This document shows, piece by piece, positions 1 to 8,884 of a stretch of DNA of 64,000 nucleotides. Position 1 is the first letter of the stretch. Each line of letters opens with the position of its first letter. The DNA is taken from positions 62,001 through 126,000 of the forward strand of contig NZ_CAJSLV010000092.1 of the NCBI RefSeq assembly GCF_907177275.1, in the 5' to 3' direction. The notes below the pieces were generated by a model. The model saw only the letters and a program-made list of their open reading frames with translations. It had not been told where the DNA came from and searched no databases. A program made the position numbers and the translations under genes. Source of the stretch: Actinacidiphila cocklensis (lineage in GTDB: Bacteria; Actinomycetota; Actinomycetes; Streptomycetales; Streptomycetaceae).

Positions 1-2
1 CC

Positions 3-956
3 GGCGCCACGCCGTCGCATGCCGCGACCTGCAACGGCTACGTCGGGCTCACCTTCGACGACGGCCCGTCCAACGACCACACCCCCGCCCTGCTCAACGC
101 GCTCAAGCAGAACGGGCTGCGGGCCACGGTCTTCAACGAGGGCCAGTACGCAGCCCAGTTCCCCGCGCAGGTCCAGGCCGAGGTCAACGCGGGGATGTGG
201 GTCGGCAACCACAGCTACACCCACCCGCACCTGATCCAGGAGAGCCAGGCGCAGATCGACTCCGAGGTCTCCAGGACCCAGCAGGCCATCGCCAGCGCGG
301 GCGGCGGCACCCCGAAGCTCTTCCGCCCGCCGTACGGCGAGACCAACTCCACGCTCCAGGGCGTCGAGTCCAAGTACGGCCTGACGCAGGTCATCTGGGA
401 CGTCGACTCGCAGGACTGGAACGGCGCGAGCGTGGCCGCGATCGTCGCGGCCAACGCGCAGCTGCAGAACGGCCAGGTCATCCTGATGCACGAGTGGCCC
501 GCCAACACGCTGGCCGCGATCCCGCAGATCGCGCAGAACCTCGCGAGCCGCGGCATGTGCTACGGCATGATCTCCCCGCAGACCGGCCGGGCGGTGGCCC
601 CCGACGGGGGCGGCGGCACCACCGGCAGCACCACGACGGGCGGCACGACCGGGAGCACCACCAACGGCGGCACGACCGGCGGTGGCGGCGGGAGCTGCAC
701 CGCCAACGTGACGGCCGGGGACCAGTGGAGCGACCGGTACAACCTCAACGTCTCGGTCTCCGGCTCCAGCAACTGGACCGTGACGGTGAACATGCCCGCC
801 CCCGAGGTGGTCATGTCGACCTGGAACATCAGCGCCAGCTACCCCAGCCAGTACCAGCTGGTCGCCAAGCCCAACGGCAGCGGCAACAACTGGGGCCTGA
901 CAGTACAGAAGAACGGCTCGACCACCTGGCCGTCCTTCTCCTGCAGCGCGAGTTAG
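3..956 (+). CDS. Secreted polysaccharide deacetylase with C-terminal CBM2-like domain (5' partial)
   Basis: Carbohydrate esterase 4 (NodB-type) enzyme, expected to remove N- or O-acetyl groups from chitin, xylan or peptidoglycan outside the cell. The reading frame is open to the window edge, so the start and signal peptide are missing. Visible CE4 motifs in order are TFDDGP (catalytic base and metal Asp), NHSYTHPH (metal-binding His pair), RPPYGETN and LMHEW. A Gly/Thr/Ser linker rich in GGTTG follows (about 600-690), then a module of about 85 residues with paired Cys and Trp residues that looks like a cellulose/chitin-binding CBM2. Catalytic domain plus linker plus CBM is the usual layout of secreted actinomycete CE4 enzymes. 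The family call is firm; the substrate is not known. Confidence 0.93.
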   Translation, partial: GATPSHAATCNGYVGLTFDDGPSNDHTPALLNALKQNGLRATVFNEGQYAAQFPAQVQAEVNAGMWVGNHSYTHPHLIQESQAQIDSEVSRTQQAIASAGGGTPKLFRPPYGETNSTLQGVESKYGLTQVIWDVDSQDWNGASVAAIVAANAQLQNGQVILMHEWPANTLAAIPQIAQNLASRGMCYGMISPQTGRAVAPDGGGGTTGSTTTGGTTGSTTNGGTTGGGGGSCTANVTAGDQWSDRYNLNVSVSGSSNWTVTVNMPAPEVVMSTWNISASYPSQYQLVAKPNGSGNNWGLTVQKNGSTTWPSFSCSAS

Positions 957-1133
957 AACGCCCACGCACCACCGGCGCGGCGGTCCCCAGGGCCGCCGCG
1001 CCGGCATGCGGCGACCCCTCGAACGCTGAGAGCCACGTCACACGCCGGCCGGTCACATCACCCCGGTCCGCTACGTCAGAGGGGTGTACCCGCCGGCGAC
1101 GGCAGAGCATCGCAGCAGATCAGGGAGCCAGTC

Positions 1134-1607
1134 ATGGACGCGCGTCTGAACCTCTACACCAGCACCACCGGCCAGAAGTTCACCAAGTACCTCAACTCGG
1201 CGGGCAAGGCGGTCGCCGACTCGTCGCTGCCCCGGGCCACCCAGGACCTGGTGCTGCTGCGGGCCAGCCAGATCAACGGCTGCGGCTTCTGCACCGACAT
1301 GCACACCAAGGACGCCGAGGCGGCGGGGGAGACCGCCCAGCGCCTGCACCTGGTCGCCGCCTGGAGGGAGGCCACCGTCTTCACCGACGCCGAGCGGGCC
1401 GCCCTGGAGCTGACCGAGGAGGGCACCCGTATCGCGGACGCGGCCGGCGGGGTCCCGGACGAGGTGTGGGCGAACGCCGCCAAGCACCACGACGAGGACG
1501 AGCTCGCCGCCCTGGTGGCCCTGATCGCGGTGATCAACGCCTACAACAGGATGAACGTCATCATCAGGCAGCCCGCGGGCTCCTACCAGCCGGGCCAGTT
1601 CGCCTGA
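1134..1607 (+). CDS. AhpD-like / carboxymuconolactone decarboxylase family protein
   Basis: A 157-residue all-helical protein of the AhpD/CMD superfamily. The redox signature CGFCTDMH (C50, C53, H57) is the CxxC-x3-H motif of alkylhydroperoxidase AhpD-like proteins, so a thiol peroxidase or disulfide-reducing role is expected in the cytoplasm. A GGGAG Shine-Dalgarno sequence sits about 7 bases before the ATG. In actinomycetes such genes are often paired with a SigJ-type sigma factor, but none is next to this one. The genes on both sides encode secreted proteins and it looks monocistronic. The family call is firm; the physiological substrate is unknown. Confidence 0.9.
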   Translation: MDARLNLYTSTTGQKFTKYLNSAGKAVADSSLPRATQDLVLLRASQINGCGFCTDMHTKDAEAAGETAQRLHLVAAWREATVFTDAERAALELTEEGTRIADAAGGVPDEVWANAAKHHDEDELAALVALIAVINAYNRMNVIIRQPAGSYQPGQFA

Positions 1608-1745
1608 TCCCCCTTCGGCCCCGACTGTCCCTTCCGGCACGGAAGTTCAGCCCGGGTTGCCGTTGCCGTCTTCCAGCCGTCGCCGTCCTGCTGCACCGTC
1701 GTCATGACCCAGGCAGGACGCGCACCGGCTGAGAGGAAATCCGAC

Positions 1746-3212
1746 ATGAAGGACATCCGCAGGTCACGACCCCGTACCGGCGTCATGGGGCTGGCCGGGG
1801 GCGCGGCGATGGCGCTGCTGGCCGGGCCGGTGCTCGGGCTGGCCGCCTCGCCGGCCGCGGCGGCGCCGCAGACCGGCTCCGGCAGCGCGGCCCACGGGCA
1901 GGGCCACGCACCCGAGGTCACCGTGCGGCGCGGCGGACCGGCGCGGACGGTGCCCTTCGTGGTGCGCGGGTCGGGCGAGGCCGTGGTGACACTGGAGTCG
2001 CAGGCGCCCGGCGTCTCCTGGGGGACCGCGGGCAGCGAGTCCGCGGTGGTGTCCGCGTACGTCGACGGCCGCTACGCGACCGACATCGTGATCCCCGCCG
2101 ACCAGCCGATCTCCCGCAGCTTCTCGCTGGGCCGCCTCGACCGCGGCCCGCACAGGCTGGAGTTCCGCTTCGCCGCCGACCGCTCACCGCAGGGCGCCCG
2201 CAGCGCGCGGCTCGGCGCGGTCGCCGTGCAGGTCTACGGCGAGAACACCGACATGGGGCTCATCCTGCGCAACGCGCCCGTCTACTACGGCCGCAACCTG
2301 CCCGGGCTCGGCAGCGCCTTCCAGAGCGCGACCACCGACGCGCCGCTGTACTCGTACCACGAGGTCCTTCCGGCGAAGACGCCTGGACACCGGATCCTCC
2401 AGTACACCGTCATCTGGACCAACGAGGACGGCGGCACCAACTCGCCCGCGCTGATGGCCCGCTGGGGCCGCACCACCGACATCGAGTGGGCGTACGACGT
2501 CGAGGTCGACGCGGAGGGCACGCCGGTGCCCGGCACGGGTGTCTACCAGGCGGCCAACCACCAGACGCTGGTCTTCGCCGGCGCCTACGAGGGCAACCGG
2601 CCGCGCCTGGAGACCTGCACCTCCAACAACAACCTGTGCGACACCGTCGACGACCCGATGCGCTTCTCGCCCGCGCCGGTCCAGGAACTGCCCGCGGGGC
2701 AGCCGCGCGAGCACATGATGGACGTCAACCCGTGGCTCTACCCGGTCATGGCGCAGGAGATGGCCCGCGAGGGCAAGATCGAGTCGCCCTCCGACCCGGC
2801 CACCCCCCAACTCGGCGACCAGCGCACGTATCTCTACCTCGCCGTCGCCCACACCGCGACGCCCTCGACGGACGCCGGCAGCGTGGGCCTGTCCATCGGC
2901 GTGCGGCTCAAGGGCGACCCGACGCTCTACCGCTCCAACCACGTCGACCCGACGTGGTCCATCACCCGCGAGGGCACCGCGGCGACCACCGTCGAACTCC
3001 CGGCCGGCACCACGCAGTCGGACATCGCGCAGATCGTGGCCCTGCGCACCCCGGTGGCGGAGACCGGCGCGTCCCTGACCGTGACCGCCGTGACCCGCGC
3101 GTTCTTCCTCCAGCAGGACTACCTGCCGTCCGGCTCCTTCGCGGACTGGACCGGTTCCGCGGTCCTCACGCCGGACGCACCCGAGGCGACCCTGTGGCAG
3201 GCCGCCGGCTGA
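1746..3212 (+). CDS. Secreted protein of unknown function (488 aa)
   Basis: I do not recognise a family. The ATG at 1746 is preferred over one 42 bases upstream because GAGAGGAAAT lies just before it and it gives a clean Sec signal peptide: basic KDIRRSRPR, a Gly/Ala/Leu core, and cleavage near AAAAP at about residue 40. The mature protein has no further membrane segment and looks beta-rich. It contains two cysteines close together (TCTSNNNLCDT) that could form a disulfide. The text around residues 100-160 resembles a beta-sandwich. It is followed by the minus-strand gap gene, so the two are convergent. It is probably an extracellular protein; no catalytic motif is evident. Confidence 0.8.
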   Translation: MKDIRRSRPRTGVMGLAGGAAMALLAGPVLGLAASPAAAAPQTGSGSAAHGQGHAPEVTVRRGGPARTVPFVVRGSGEAVVTLESQAPGVSWGTAGSESAVVSAYVDGRYATDIVIPADQPISRSFSLGRLDRGPHRLEFRFAADRSPQGARSARLGAVAVQVYGENTDMGLILRNAPVYYGRNLPGLGSAFQSATTDAPLYSYHEVLPAKTPGHRILQYTVIWTNEDGGTNSPALMARWGRTTDIEWAYDVEVDAEGTPVPGTGVYQAANHQTLVFAGAYEGNRPRLETCTSNNNLCDTVDDPMRFSPAPVQELPAGQPREHMMDVNPWLYPVMAQEMAREGKIESPSDPATPQLGDQRTYLYLAVAHTATPSTDAGSVGLSIGVRLKGDPTLYRSNHVDPTWSITREGTAATTVELPAGTTQSDIAQIVALRTPVAETGASLTVTAVTRAFFLQQDYLPSGSFADWTGSAVLTPDAPEATLWQAAG

Positions 3213-3277
3213 CGGCACGCGCCCGGAGCGGCGGAGGGCGGCGGCAGCGCGGGGAAGGCCTCCCGCGGTACCGCCGC

Positions 3278-3292
3278 CCGGTCGCCGACCGG
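3278..3292. terminator. Short GC hairpin between convergent genes
   Basis: CCGGTCG-C-CGACCGG forms a perfect 7-bp stem between the 3' ends of the secreted-protein gene (+) and gap (-). The loop is a single base, so the top pairs would have to open. It is a plausible but weak bidirectional terminator, with no T-run on either side. Confidence 0.35.
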
Positions 3293-3299
3293 AGCCCGG

Positions 3300-4298
3300 T
3301 CAGGAGGCGGCCAGCAGCTGGAGGGTGTCGATCACCCGGTTGGAGAAGCCCCACTCGTTGTCGTACCAGGCGACCACCTTGACGTGCCGGCCGTCGACGC
3401 GGGTGAGGGCCGAGTCGAAGATCGCCGAGGCCGGGTTGCCGGTGATGTCCGCCGAGACCAGCGGGTCCTCGGAGTACTCCAGGATGCCGGCGAGCGGCCC
3501 CTCGGCCGCGGCGCGGTAGGCGGCCAGGACGTCCTCGCGGGTGACGTCGCGGGCCACGGTGGTGTTCAGCTCGACGATGGAGCCCACCGGGACCGGGACC
3601 CGGATCGAGTCGCCCGACAGCTTCCCGTCGAGGTTGGGCAGGACCAGGCCGATCGCCTTGGCGGCACCCGTGGTGGTCGGCACGATGTTGACGGCGGCGG
3701 CGCGGGCGCGGCGGGCGTCGCGGTGCGGGCCGTCCTGGAGGTTCTGCTCCTGGGTGTAGGCGTGCACGGTCGTCATGAAGCCGTGTTCGATGCCGGCCAG
3801 CTGGTCGAGCACCGAGGCCAGCGGCGCGAGCGCGTTGGTGGTGCACGAGGCGTTGGAGACGACGGTGTGCGTGGCCGGGTCGTACGCGTCGGTGTTGACG
3901 CCGTAGGCGATCGTCGCGTCCGCGCCCGCCGACGGGGCGCTGACCAGCACCTTCCTCGCGCCCGCTGCCAGGTGGGCGCGGGCGGCCTCGGCCGAGGTGA
4001 AGCGGCCGGTTGACTCCAGGGCGATGTCGACGCCGAGGTCGGCCCACGGCAGGTTCGCCGGGTCGCGCTCGGCGAGCACCTTGATGCGGCGGCCGTCGAC
4101 CACCAGGGTGTCCCCGTCCACGGTGACCGGGCGGCCCAGCCGTCCCGCGGTGGTGTCGTAGGCGAGCAGGCGGGCGAGGGTGGCCGGCTCGGTCAGGTCG
4201 TTGACGGCGACGACATCGAGCTTGCTGTCCCGTTCGAGCAGTGCGCGCAGCACGTTGCGGCCGATGCGGCCGAATCCGTTGATGGCGATACGAGTCAT
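3300..4298 (-). CDS. gap: Type I glyceraldehyde-3-phosphate dehydrogenase
   Basis: A full-length 332-residue GAPDH, which oxidises glyceraldehyde-3-phosphate to 1,3-bisphosphoglycerate with NAD+ in glycolysis. The N-terminal Rossmann motif is NGFGRIGRN. Asp34 in the AVND segment indicates NAD rather than NADP preference. The catalytic centre SNASCTTN carries Cys152, with His179 in the TTVHAYTQ segment. The C-terminal VAWYDNEWGFSNR is typical of the family. AAGGGA lies about 9 bases before the ATG. Streptomycetes usually have more than one GAPDH, so this may be a paralogue rather than the main glycolytic enzyme. The GlxA-type regulator lies upstream on the same strand across a gap of about 110 bases. 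Confidence 0.97.
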   Translation of the reverse strand: MTRIAINGFGRIGRNVLRALLERDSKLDVVAVNDLTEPATLARLLAYDTTAGRLGRPVTVDGDTLVVDGRRIKVLAERDPANLPWADLGVDIALESTGRFTSAEAARAHLAAGARKVLVSAPSAGADATIAYGVNTDAYDPATHTVVSNASCTTNALAPLASVLDQLAGIEHGFMTTVHAYTQEQNLQDGPHRDARRARAAAVNIVPTTTGAAKAIGLVLPNLDGKLSGDSIRVPVPVGSIVELNTTVARDVTREDVLAAYRAAAEGPLAGILEYSEDPLVSADITGNPASAIFDSALTRVDGRHVKVVAWYDNEWGFSNRVIDTLQLLAAS

Positions 4299-4406
4299 GA
4301 GAAGCGTCCCTTCGTTTCGCCACCAGGCTCGCGCGCGGCGCCCGCGGATGACGGCGGCGTGAGCGCCATGGTTCGAAAGGATGTCGCCACCCTCACCGCA
4401 GCGGTG

Positions 4407-5360
4407 CTACTCGCCCTGCGCGAAGGTGCGCCGGTACTCGCTCGGCGTGGTGCCCAGGATGTGCTGGAAGTGCTGGCGCAGGTTCGCACCCGTGCCCAGG
4501 CCCACGTCCGCGGCGATCTGCTCGATGCTCCGCTCGGAGCGTTCCAGCAGCTCGCGGGCCATGTCGACGCGGGCGCGCATCACCCACTGCATCGGGGTGT
4601 AGCCGGTGTCCTCGGCGAAGCGCCGGGAGAACGTCCGGGGGGAGACCGCCGCGTGCCGGGCCAGCGCCCCGAGGGTGAGCGGTTCGCCGAGCCGGTGCAG
4701 CGCCCACTCGCGGGTGGCGGCGAACCGCTCGCCGAGCGGCTCCGGCACGCTGCGCGGCACGTACTGCGCCTGGCCGCCGCTGCGGTACGGCGCCGCCACC
4801 AGCCGCCGGGCCGCGTGGTTGGACGCGGCCACGCCGAGGTCGCCGCGCAGGATGTGCAGGCACAGGTCGATGCCCGAGGCGGCGCCCGCCGAGGTCAGGA
4901 CGGTGCCCTCGTCCACGAACAGCACGTTCTCGTCGACCTGGACCAGCGGGTGCTTGGCGGCGAGCTTGCGCGTGTAGTGCCAGTGCGTGGTGGCGCGCTT
5001 GCCGTCGAGCAGCCCGGTGGCCGCCAGCGCGAAGGCCCCGGTCGAGATGGCCGCGAGCCGCGCGCCCCGGTCGCGCGCGGCGACCAGCGCGGCGAGGACC
5101 GCGTCCGGCGGGTCCTCGCGGTCGGGGAAGCGGTAGCCGGGGATGAAGACGATGTCGGCCCAGCCGAGCGCGTCCAGGCCGTCGGCCACGTGGTACGAGA
5201 GCCCGTCGCCGCCCGCCACCAGACCGGGCGCCGCACCGCACACCCGCACCTCGTACGGCATGCTCGCGCGGGTCGTGAACACCTGCGCGGGAATGCCGAC
5301 GTCCAGGGGCTTCGCCCCTTCCAGCACGAGCACGGCGACCCGGTGCAATCTGCGACCCAC
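4407..5360 (-). CDS. GlxA-family transcriptional regulator (DJ-1/PfpI + AraC HTH)
   Basis: A 317-residue regulator with an N-terminal DJ-1/PfpI-like amidotransferase fold (about 1-190) and a C-terminal AraC double helix-turn-helix (about 215-310, including TLGALARHAAVSPRTFSRRF and the conserved LGTTPSEYRR end). In active DJ-1/PfpI enzymes the nucleophile elbow carries Cys. Here the matching position reads AISTGAF, with Ser instead of Cys, so the domain is probably a ligand sensor and not an enzyme. Whether it controls the downstream gap gene is not visible from the sequence. Confidence 0.92.
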   Translation of the reverse strand: MGRRLHRVAVLVLEGAKPLDVGIPAQVFTTRASMPYEVRVCGAAPGLVAGGDGLSYHVADGLDALGWADIVFIPGYRFPDREDPPDAVLAALVAARDRGARLAAISTGAFALAATGLLDGKRATTHWHYTRKLAAKHPLVQVDENVLFVDEGTVLTSAGAASGIDLCLHILRGDLGVAASNHAARRLVAAPYRSGGQAQYVPRSVPEPLGERFAATREWALHRLGEPLTLGALARHAAVSPRTFSRRFAEDTGYTPMQWVMRARVDMARELLERSERSIEQIAADVGLGTGANLRQHFQHILGTTPSEYRRTFAQGE

Positions 5361-5396
5361 CGCGCCACCCTATGCGCAGCGGGCAGGGCGGGCCGC

Positions 5397-5954
5397 TCAG
5401 GCCAGGTCGCGCAGCACCGGGGTCAGCCAGTCGCGGTACGCCTCCGGGTCCGCGCGCAGCGCCCGGCTCACCAGCACAAGCCCCTCGGACAGGCGCCGGC
5501 CGAACCGGCCCGCGACCGGCAGCTCGATGACCTCCAGCTCGAACGGGCGGGCCTTGCGGCCGATCTCCGCCTCGACCGCCCGCACGAGGCCGTTCTCCTC
5601 ATCCGGGTAGCTGCCGTCGCGGTGGGCCTCGGCCTCCTCGTGGCCGCGTTCGCCGCTCCACCGCCTGGCGTCGTCCAGGCGCGCGCGGACCAGGGCGTCC
5701 AGCTCCTGCCCGTCGCCGAACCTGGCGTCCGGCGCGAAGAAGCCGTGCTCGACGCCCTCCTGCCGGGCCAGCTCCCCCTCCCACCAGCGCGCCCACTGCT
5801 CCGAGGCCGCGGGGACGGCCAGCGGCGCCAGGTCCGCCCGCAGCTCGACGGCCGGTTCCAGGCGCGGCACGTCGACGGCGGTCGCCGGGCGCAGTCCCGC
5901 AGCGTCACGGGCGTACAGACCGATCAGCAGACCCAGGGGGCAGTGGATTCGCAT
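5397..5954 (-). CDS. Hypothetical protein, about 185 aa
   Basis: I do not recognise a family. The frame has normal high-GC third positions and a hydrophobic N-terminus (CPLGLLIGLYA), followed by an acidic, Arg-rich helical body with many Glu and Ala residues, so it is probably soluble or loosely membrane-associated. The start is uncertain: in-frame ATGs at 5954, 5984 and 5993 all lack a good Shine-Dalgarno sequence. The gene ends about 36 bases upstream of the GlxA-type regulator on the same strand and could be co-transcribed with it. Confidence 0.55.
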   Translation of the reverse strand: MRIHCPLGLLIGLYARDAAGLRPATAVDVPRLEPAVELRADLAPLAVPAASEQWARWWEGELARQEGVEHGFFAPDARFGDGQELDALVRARLDDARRWSGERGHEEAEAHRDGSYPDEENGLVRAVEAEIGRKARPFELEVIELPVAGRFGRRLSEGLVLVSRALRADPEAYRDWLTPVLRDLA

Positions 5955-6203
5955 CAGCCAACTGGGGGACCCGGCGTAGCGCATACGACCCATCGTCCGC
6001 CGCTCAGGCCCGCGGAACCACTGCTTTCCGGCCATCGTCCGGCCGACCCGGCGCCATGTCGCCAAGCAGGCGCCAAGCCGTTCCATAGTCCCCGCCAAGG
6101 CCTGCGGCCAATGCTCAGGTGACAGAGCAGCAGGATGCGGACACGGGCAGTGAGGACCGCTGGACTGTCGGTGATCTTGTCTCATTTCGAACTTGGAGGG
6201 CGA

Positions 6204-7115
6204 ATGGCCGGGACGACGGAGCTGGAAGACCTTTACTCGGTCATCGAGGACGCAGCTCGGCAGACGGGCGTGACCAGCTCGCGCGAGACCGTCTGGCCGA
6301 TCATGACGACGTATCAGGACGTGATACCGCAGTCCGCGATCGCCTTCCGGGTGGAGACCAGCGCGCGTCGCAGCAACGACTTCAGCTGCCGTTTCACGAT
6401 GATCCCCAAGGAGGTCGACCCCTACGCGCTCGCGCTGTCCGGCGGCATCACCCCGCGCACGGACCACCCGGTCGCCTCGCTGAGCGCGGACATCGCCGCC
6501 GCCTGCCCGATCGACAACTACGGGGTGGACTTCGGCGTCGTCGGCGGCTTCACCAAGACCTTCCAGTTCTTCCCGCCGGACGACCTGCAGCTGATCTCCA
6601 CGCTGACCGGCATCGGGGCGGTGCCGCCGGCGGTGGCCGAGAACGCCGCCTTCTTCGAGCGCCACGGGGTCGCCGACCAGGTGGCGCTGACCGGCATGGA
6701 CTACGAGCACAAGACCTTCAACGTCTACCTCAAGACGCCCGACGGCTACCTGCTCGAACCCAAGAACGTCGCCGCGATCCTCGGCGACCTGGACATGCCG
6801 GAGCCGAGCGAGGCGCTGCAGACCCTGGCCAGGTCGGCCGGCGGCTTCTACGTCACGCTGAACTGGGACTCCCCCAGCGTGCAGCGGATCTGCTTCAGCG
6901 CGATGACCCTGGACCCGGCGGCGACGACCGGCGGCCGGCTCGACCCGAAGATCGAGCAGCTGGCGCGCAACGCCCCGTCGGCCGACCCGGACGCCGAGCG
7001 CAGGTTCATCGCCTACGTCGCCTCGTCGCCGGCCGGCGAGTACTTCAAGCTTCTGTCCTTCTACCGGGCGCAGCCCGACGTGGTGCGGCTGTGGCGCGAG
7101 TACGAAGACAACTAA
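6204..7115 (+). CDS. NphB/CloQ-type aromatic prenyltransferase (ABBA fold)
   Basis: A 303-residue soluble aromatic prenyltransferase, a family that attaches geranyl or dimethylallyl groups to phenols, naphthalenes or phenazines. The sequence follows NphB along its length: the opening ELEDLYSVIEDAARQ, the central YGVDFGVVGGFTKTFQFFP matching the NphB 'GGFKKTYAFFP' strand, PPAVAENAAFFERHG, MDYEHKTFNVY and FYVTLNWDSPS, and a C-terminal GEYFKLLSFY. There is no DDxxD motif, as expected for ABBA enzymes. GGAGGG ends 3 bases before the ATG at 6204, which favours that start over the one at 6135. No polyketide synthase, phenazine or terpene gene lies nearby, so the acceptor must be made elsewhere. Confidence 0.93.
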   Translation: MAGTTELEDLYSVIEDAARQTGVTSSRETVWPIMTTYQDVIPQSAIAFRVETSARRSNDFSCRFTMIPKEVDPYALALSGGITPRTDHPVASLSADIAAACPIDNYGVDFGVVGGFTKTFQFFPPDDLQLISTLTGIGAVPPAVAENAAFFERHGVADQVALTGMDYEHKTFNVYLKTPDGYLLEPKNVAAILGDLDMPEPSEALQTLARSAGGFYVTLNWDSPSVQRICFSAMTLDPAATTGGRLDPKIEQLARNAPSADPDAERRFIAYVASSPAGEYFKLLSFYRAQPDVVRLWREYEDN

Positions 7116-7179
7116 CCGACCAGCCGACTGGCCGACCAGCCGACTGGCCGACCAGCCGACTGGCCGACCAGCCGGCTGA
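7116..7179. repeat. 16-bp tandem repeat, 3.8 copies
   Basis: The unit CCGACCAGCCGACTGG begins on the base after the prenyltransferase stop codon. It is repeated exactly three times (7116-7131, 7132-7147, 7148-7163), and a fourth copy (7164-7179) differs at two positions. Each unit contains CCAG...CTGG, so neighbouring units can form small stem-loops. It lies directly upstream of a strong hairpin. Confidence 0.9.
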
Positions 7180-7190
7180 ACGGCCGGCGG

Positions 7191-7218
7191 GGCCGGTTCC
7201 GCGGTGGCGGAACCGGCC
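7191..7218. terminator. Bidirectional terminator hairpin
   Basis: GGCCGGTTCCGC / GCGGAACCGGCC form a perfect 12-bp stem around the loop GGTG. It sits between the convergent ends of the prenyltransferase (+) and the arabinofuranosidase (-). There is no long T-run, as is common in high-GC actinomycetes. Confidence 0.8.
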
Positions 7219-7252
7219 CCTTCGTGCTGCCGGGCGTCAGTGCGCCAGCCCG

Positions 7253-8725
7253 TCAGTGCAGGGTGAACTTCTGCGCGGCGGAGCCGTTGCAGTCCCAGAT
7301 CTGCAGCCGGGTGCCGTTGGCGGTGGCGCCGCTGGGGGAGTCCAGGCAGCGGCCGGACTGCGGGTTGAACAGCGAGCCGTCGGAGCGCTGGTTGAAGACC
7401 TGGCCGCCGACGCCGTTGCAGTCCCACAGCTCGACCTTGGCGCCGTTGGCGGTGCCGTTGCCGACGATGTCCAGGCAGCGGCCGATCGTGGACAGCGAGC
7501 CGTTGGTGTGGTGCGCCCAGAACTGGTCCTCGGCCCAGGTCTGGCAGTCCCACAGCTGCACGGCCGCCCCGTTGACGCCGGTGTCGTCCGCGGCGACGTC
7601 GACGCACTTGCCGCCGGGGCCCGTGATGGTGCCCTGCGGGCCGTTGGGCACGTTGGTCTCGCCGGAGTAGCCGACCGAGACGATATTGGACTGGACGGCG
7701 TTCTCGGCGGCGTCCGTCGGGTAGCCGGCGACCATCACGCCCTCGAAGAAGGTGCCCATGTTGCGGTTGCTGTTGTCACCGCCGGTGCCCAGGATGATGC
7801 CGCCCTCCTGCTGCATGGGCCGGTAGCCGCCGCGGGTGGGCAGGCCGCCGTTCCACCAGGTGGTCAGCCCGCCGGACTGCGAGTTGCCGCCCTTGATCGC
7901 GTACGTCGTCTGCCCGTTGTTCTTGAGCACGGCGGTCACGAACGCGCTCTTGTTGCCGGCGTTCGCGGTGTTGGAGCCGTTGTCGCCCTGGAACATGCCG
8001 TTCTCCATGTCGGCCTCGACCCAGGGGCCCGTGCCGTTGCAGGGCGCGAAGTAGCAGGTGGTGGCGATGCTTACGGCGTCCATGTGGCCGTTGCCGGTGT
8101 CGGCGGGGGTGGACTCGGCGTTGCCGTAGTCGAAGCAGCAGTCGGAGCCGACGTGGGTGCCGCTGGCCACCATGTAGGCGCCCTCGGCCTGCCCGTTGAC
8201 CGCGGTGCCCGACGCGGCGCCGTGCGAGCGGTAGCCGACGCCCGGTGAGACCCAGATGCCGTACACCTTGTGGCCGCCGGCCGTCACCGACAGCTCGGCG
8301 GCGTCCGCACCGCGGTCGGCGCCGCCCGCGGTGCCCGCGGGGCCGATGAACAGGTCGTTGTGGCGCGAGGTCTGGTCGTAGACCTTGGTGATCCGACAGG
8401 TGGTGTCCGCGCAGAAGGAGTCCTGCGCGGCGGCGTTCGCGTAGCCGCCCTGGGAGAGCAGCCCGATGTCGGTGGTTGCGCCGTTCGAGGCGCGGGTGAC
8501 CTGGTAGAGGGGGCCGTTGTAGCCGGAGAAGAGTGCGCGGGTCGTGCTGTGCGCGGCCACGCAGGGGGTGCCCGCGCCGCCGTAGATGTCGCAGGGCAGG
8601 GTGCCTGCGGCCTGCGCTGCCGAGCCGGGCAGGCTCAGGAACGCGGCGAGCAGGAGCCCGAGGGTCGCCAGCACGGACAGCAGCGCCCTGTGGTGGCGCG
8701 CGGCAGCGGATCTCGTTCTGCGCAT
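7253..8725 (-). CDS. Secreted alpha-L-arabinofuranosidase, GH54 + ricin-type beta-trefoil (CBM13)
   Basis: A 490-residue exported glycosidase expected to release arabinose side chains from arabinoxylan or arabinan. The order is: a long Sec signal peptide ending near AQA, a GH54 catalytic domain (about 45-360) opening with LPCDIYGGAGTPCVAAHSTT and carrying Cys pairs, the acidic WVEADMENGMFQG segment and ILGTGGDNSN, which match the GH54 nucleophile and acid regions, then a ricin-type trefoil (about 365-490) with three QxW-like repeats (VQLWDC, VELWDC, LQIWDC). AAGGAG precedes the ATG at 8725. An AT-rich upstream region with an inverted repeat suggests sugar-responsive repression. It stands alone as a plant-biomass gene. 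Confidence 0.92.
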   Translation of the reverse strand: MRRTRSAAARHHRALLSVLATLGLLLAAFLSLPGSAAQAAGTLPCDIYGGAGTPCVAAHSTTRALFSGYNGPLYQVTRASNGATTDIGLLSQGGYANAAAQDSFCADTTCRITKVYDQTSRHNDLFIGPAGTAGGADRGADAAELSVTAGGHKVYGIWVSPGVGYRSHGAASGTAVNGQAEGAYMVASGTHVGSDCCFDYGNAESTPADTGNGHMDAVSIATTCYFAPCNGTGPWVEADMENGMFQGDNGSNTANAGNKSAFVTAVLKNNGQTTYAIKGGNSQSGGLTTWWNGGLPTRGGYRPMQQEGGIILGTGGDNSNRNMGTFFEGVMVAGYPTDAAENAVQSNIVSVGYSGETNVPNGPQGTITGPGGKCVDVAADDTGVNGAAVQLWDCQTWAEDQFWAHHTNGSLSTIGRCLDIVGNGTANGAKVELWDCNGVGGQVFNQRSDGSLFNPQSGRCLDSPSGATANGTRLQIWDCNGSAAQKFTLH

Positions 8726-8884
8726 GTGTGCTCCTTGATGGGGGGAGGGAGCAATATCCCGCCGGCGGAGCAGTGCGGTGGGAGCACTGCGGCCGACGGC
8801 TGCGACGGAACGTACGCGCGCTGATTGTTTGCGTCAATATTTGTTGCTTTTATTTTTGCGGGGCCGCCTGCGATGTCCGGATAT

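Noticed and set aside
4359..6122. Long plus-strand frame opposite the GlxA-type regulator
   Set aside because: Its translation is Arg/Ala/Gly/Gln-rich shadow sequence; the minus-strand GlxA domains in the same place are unmistakable.
7116..7179. CRISPR array
   Set aside because: The units are 16 bp, directly adjacent without spacers, and no cas gene is present. No other CRISPR-like array is seen in the window.
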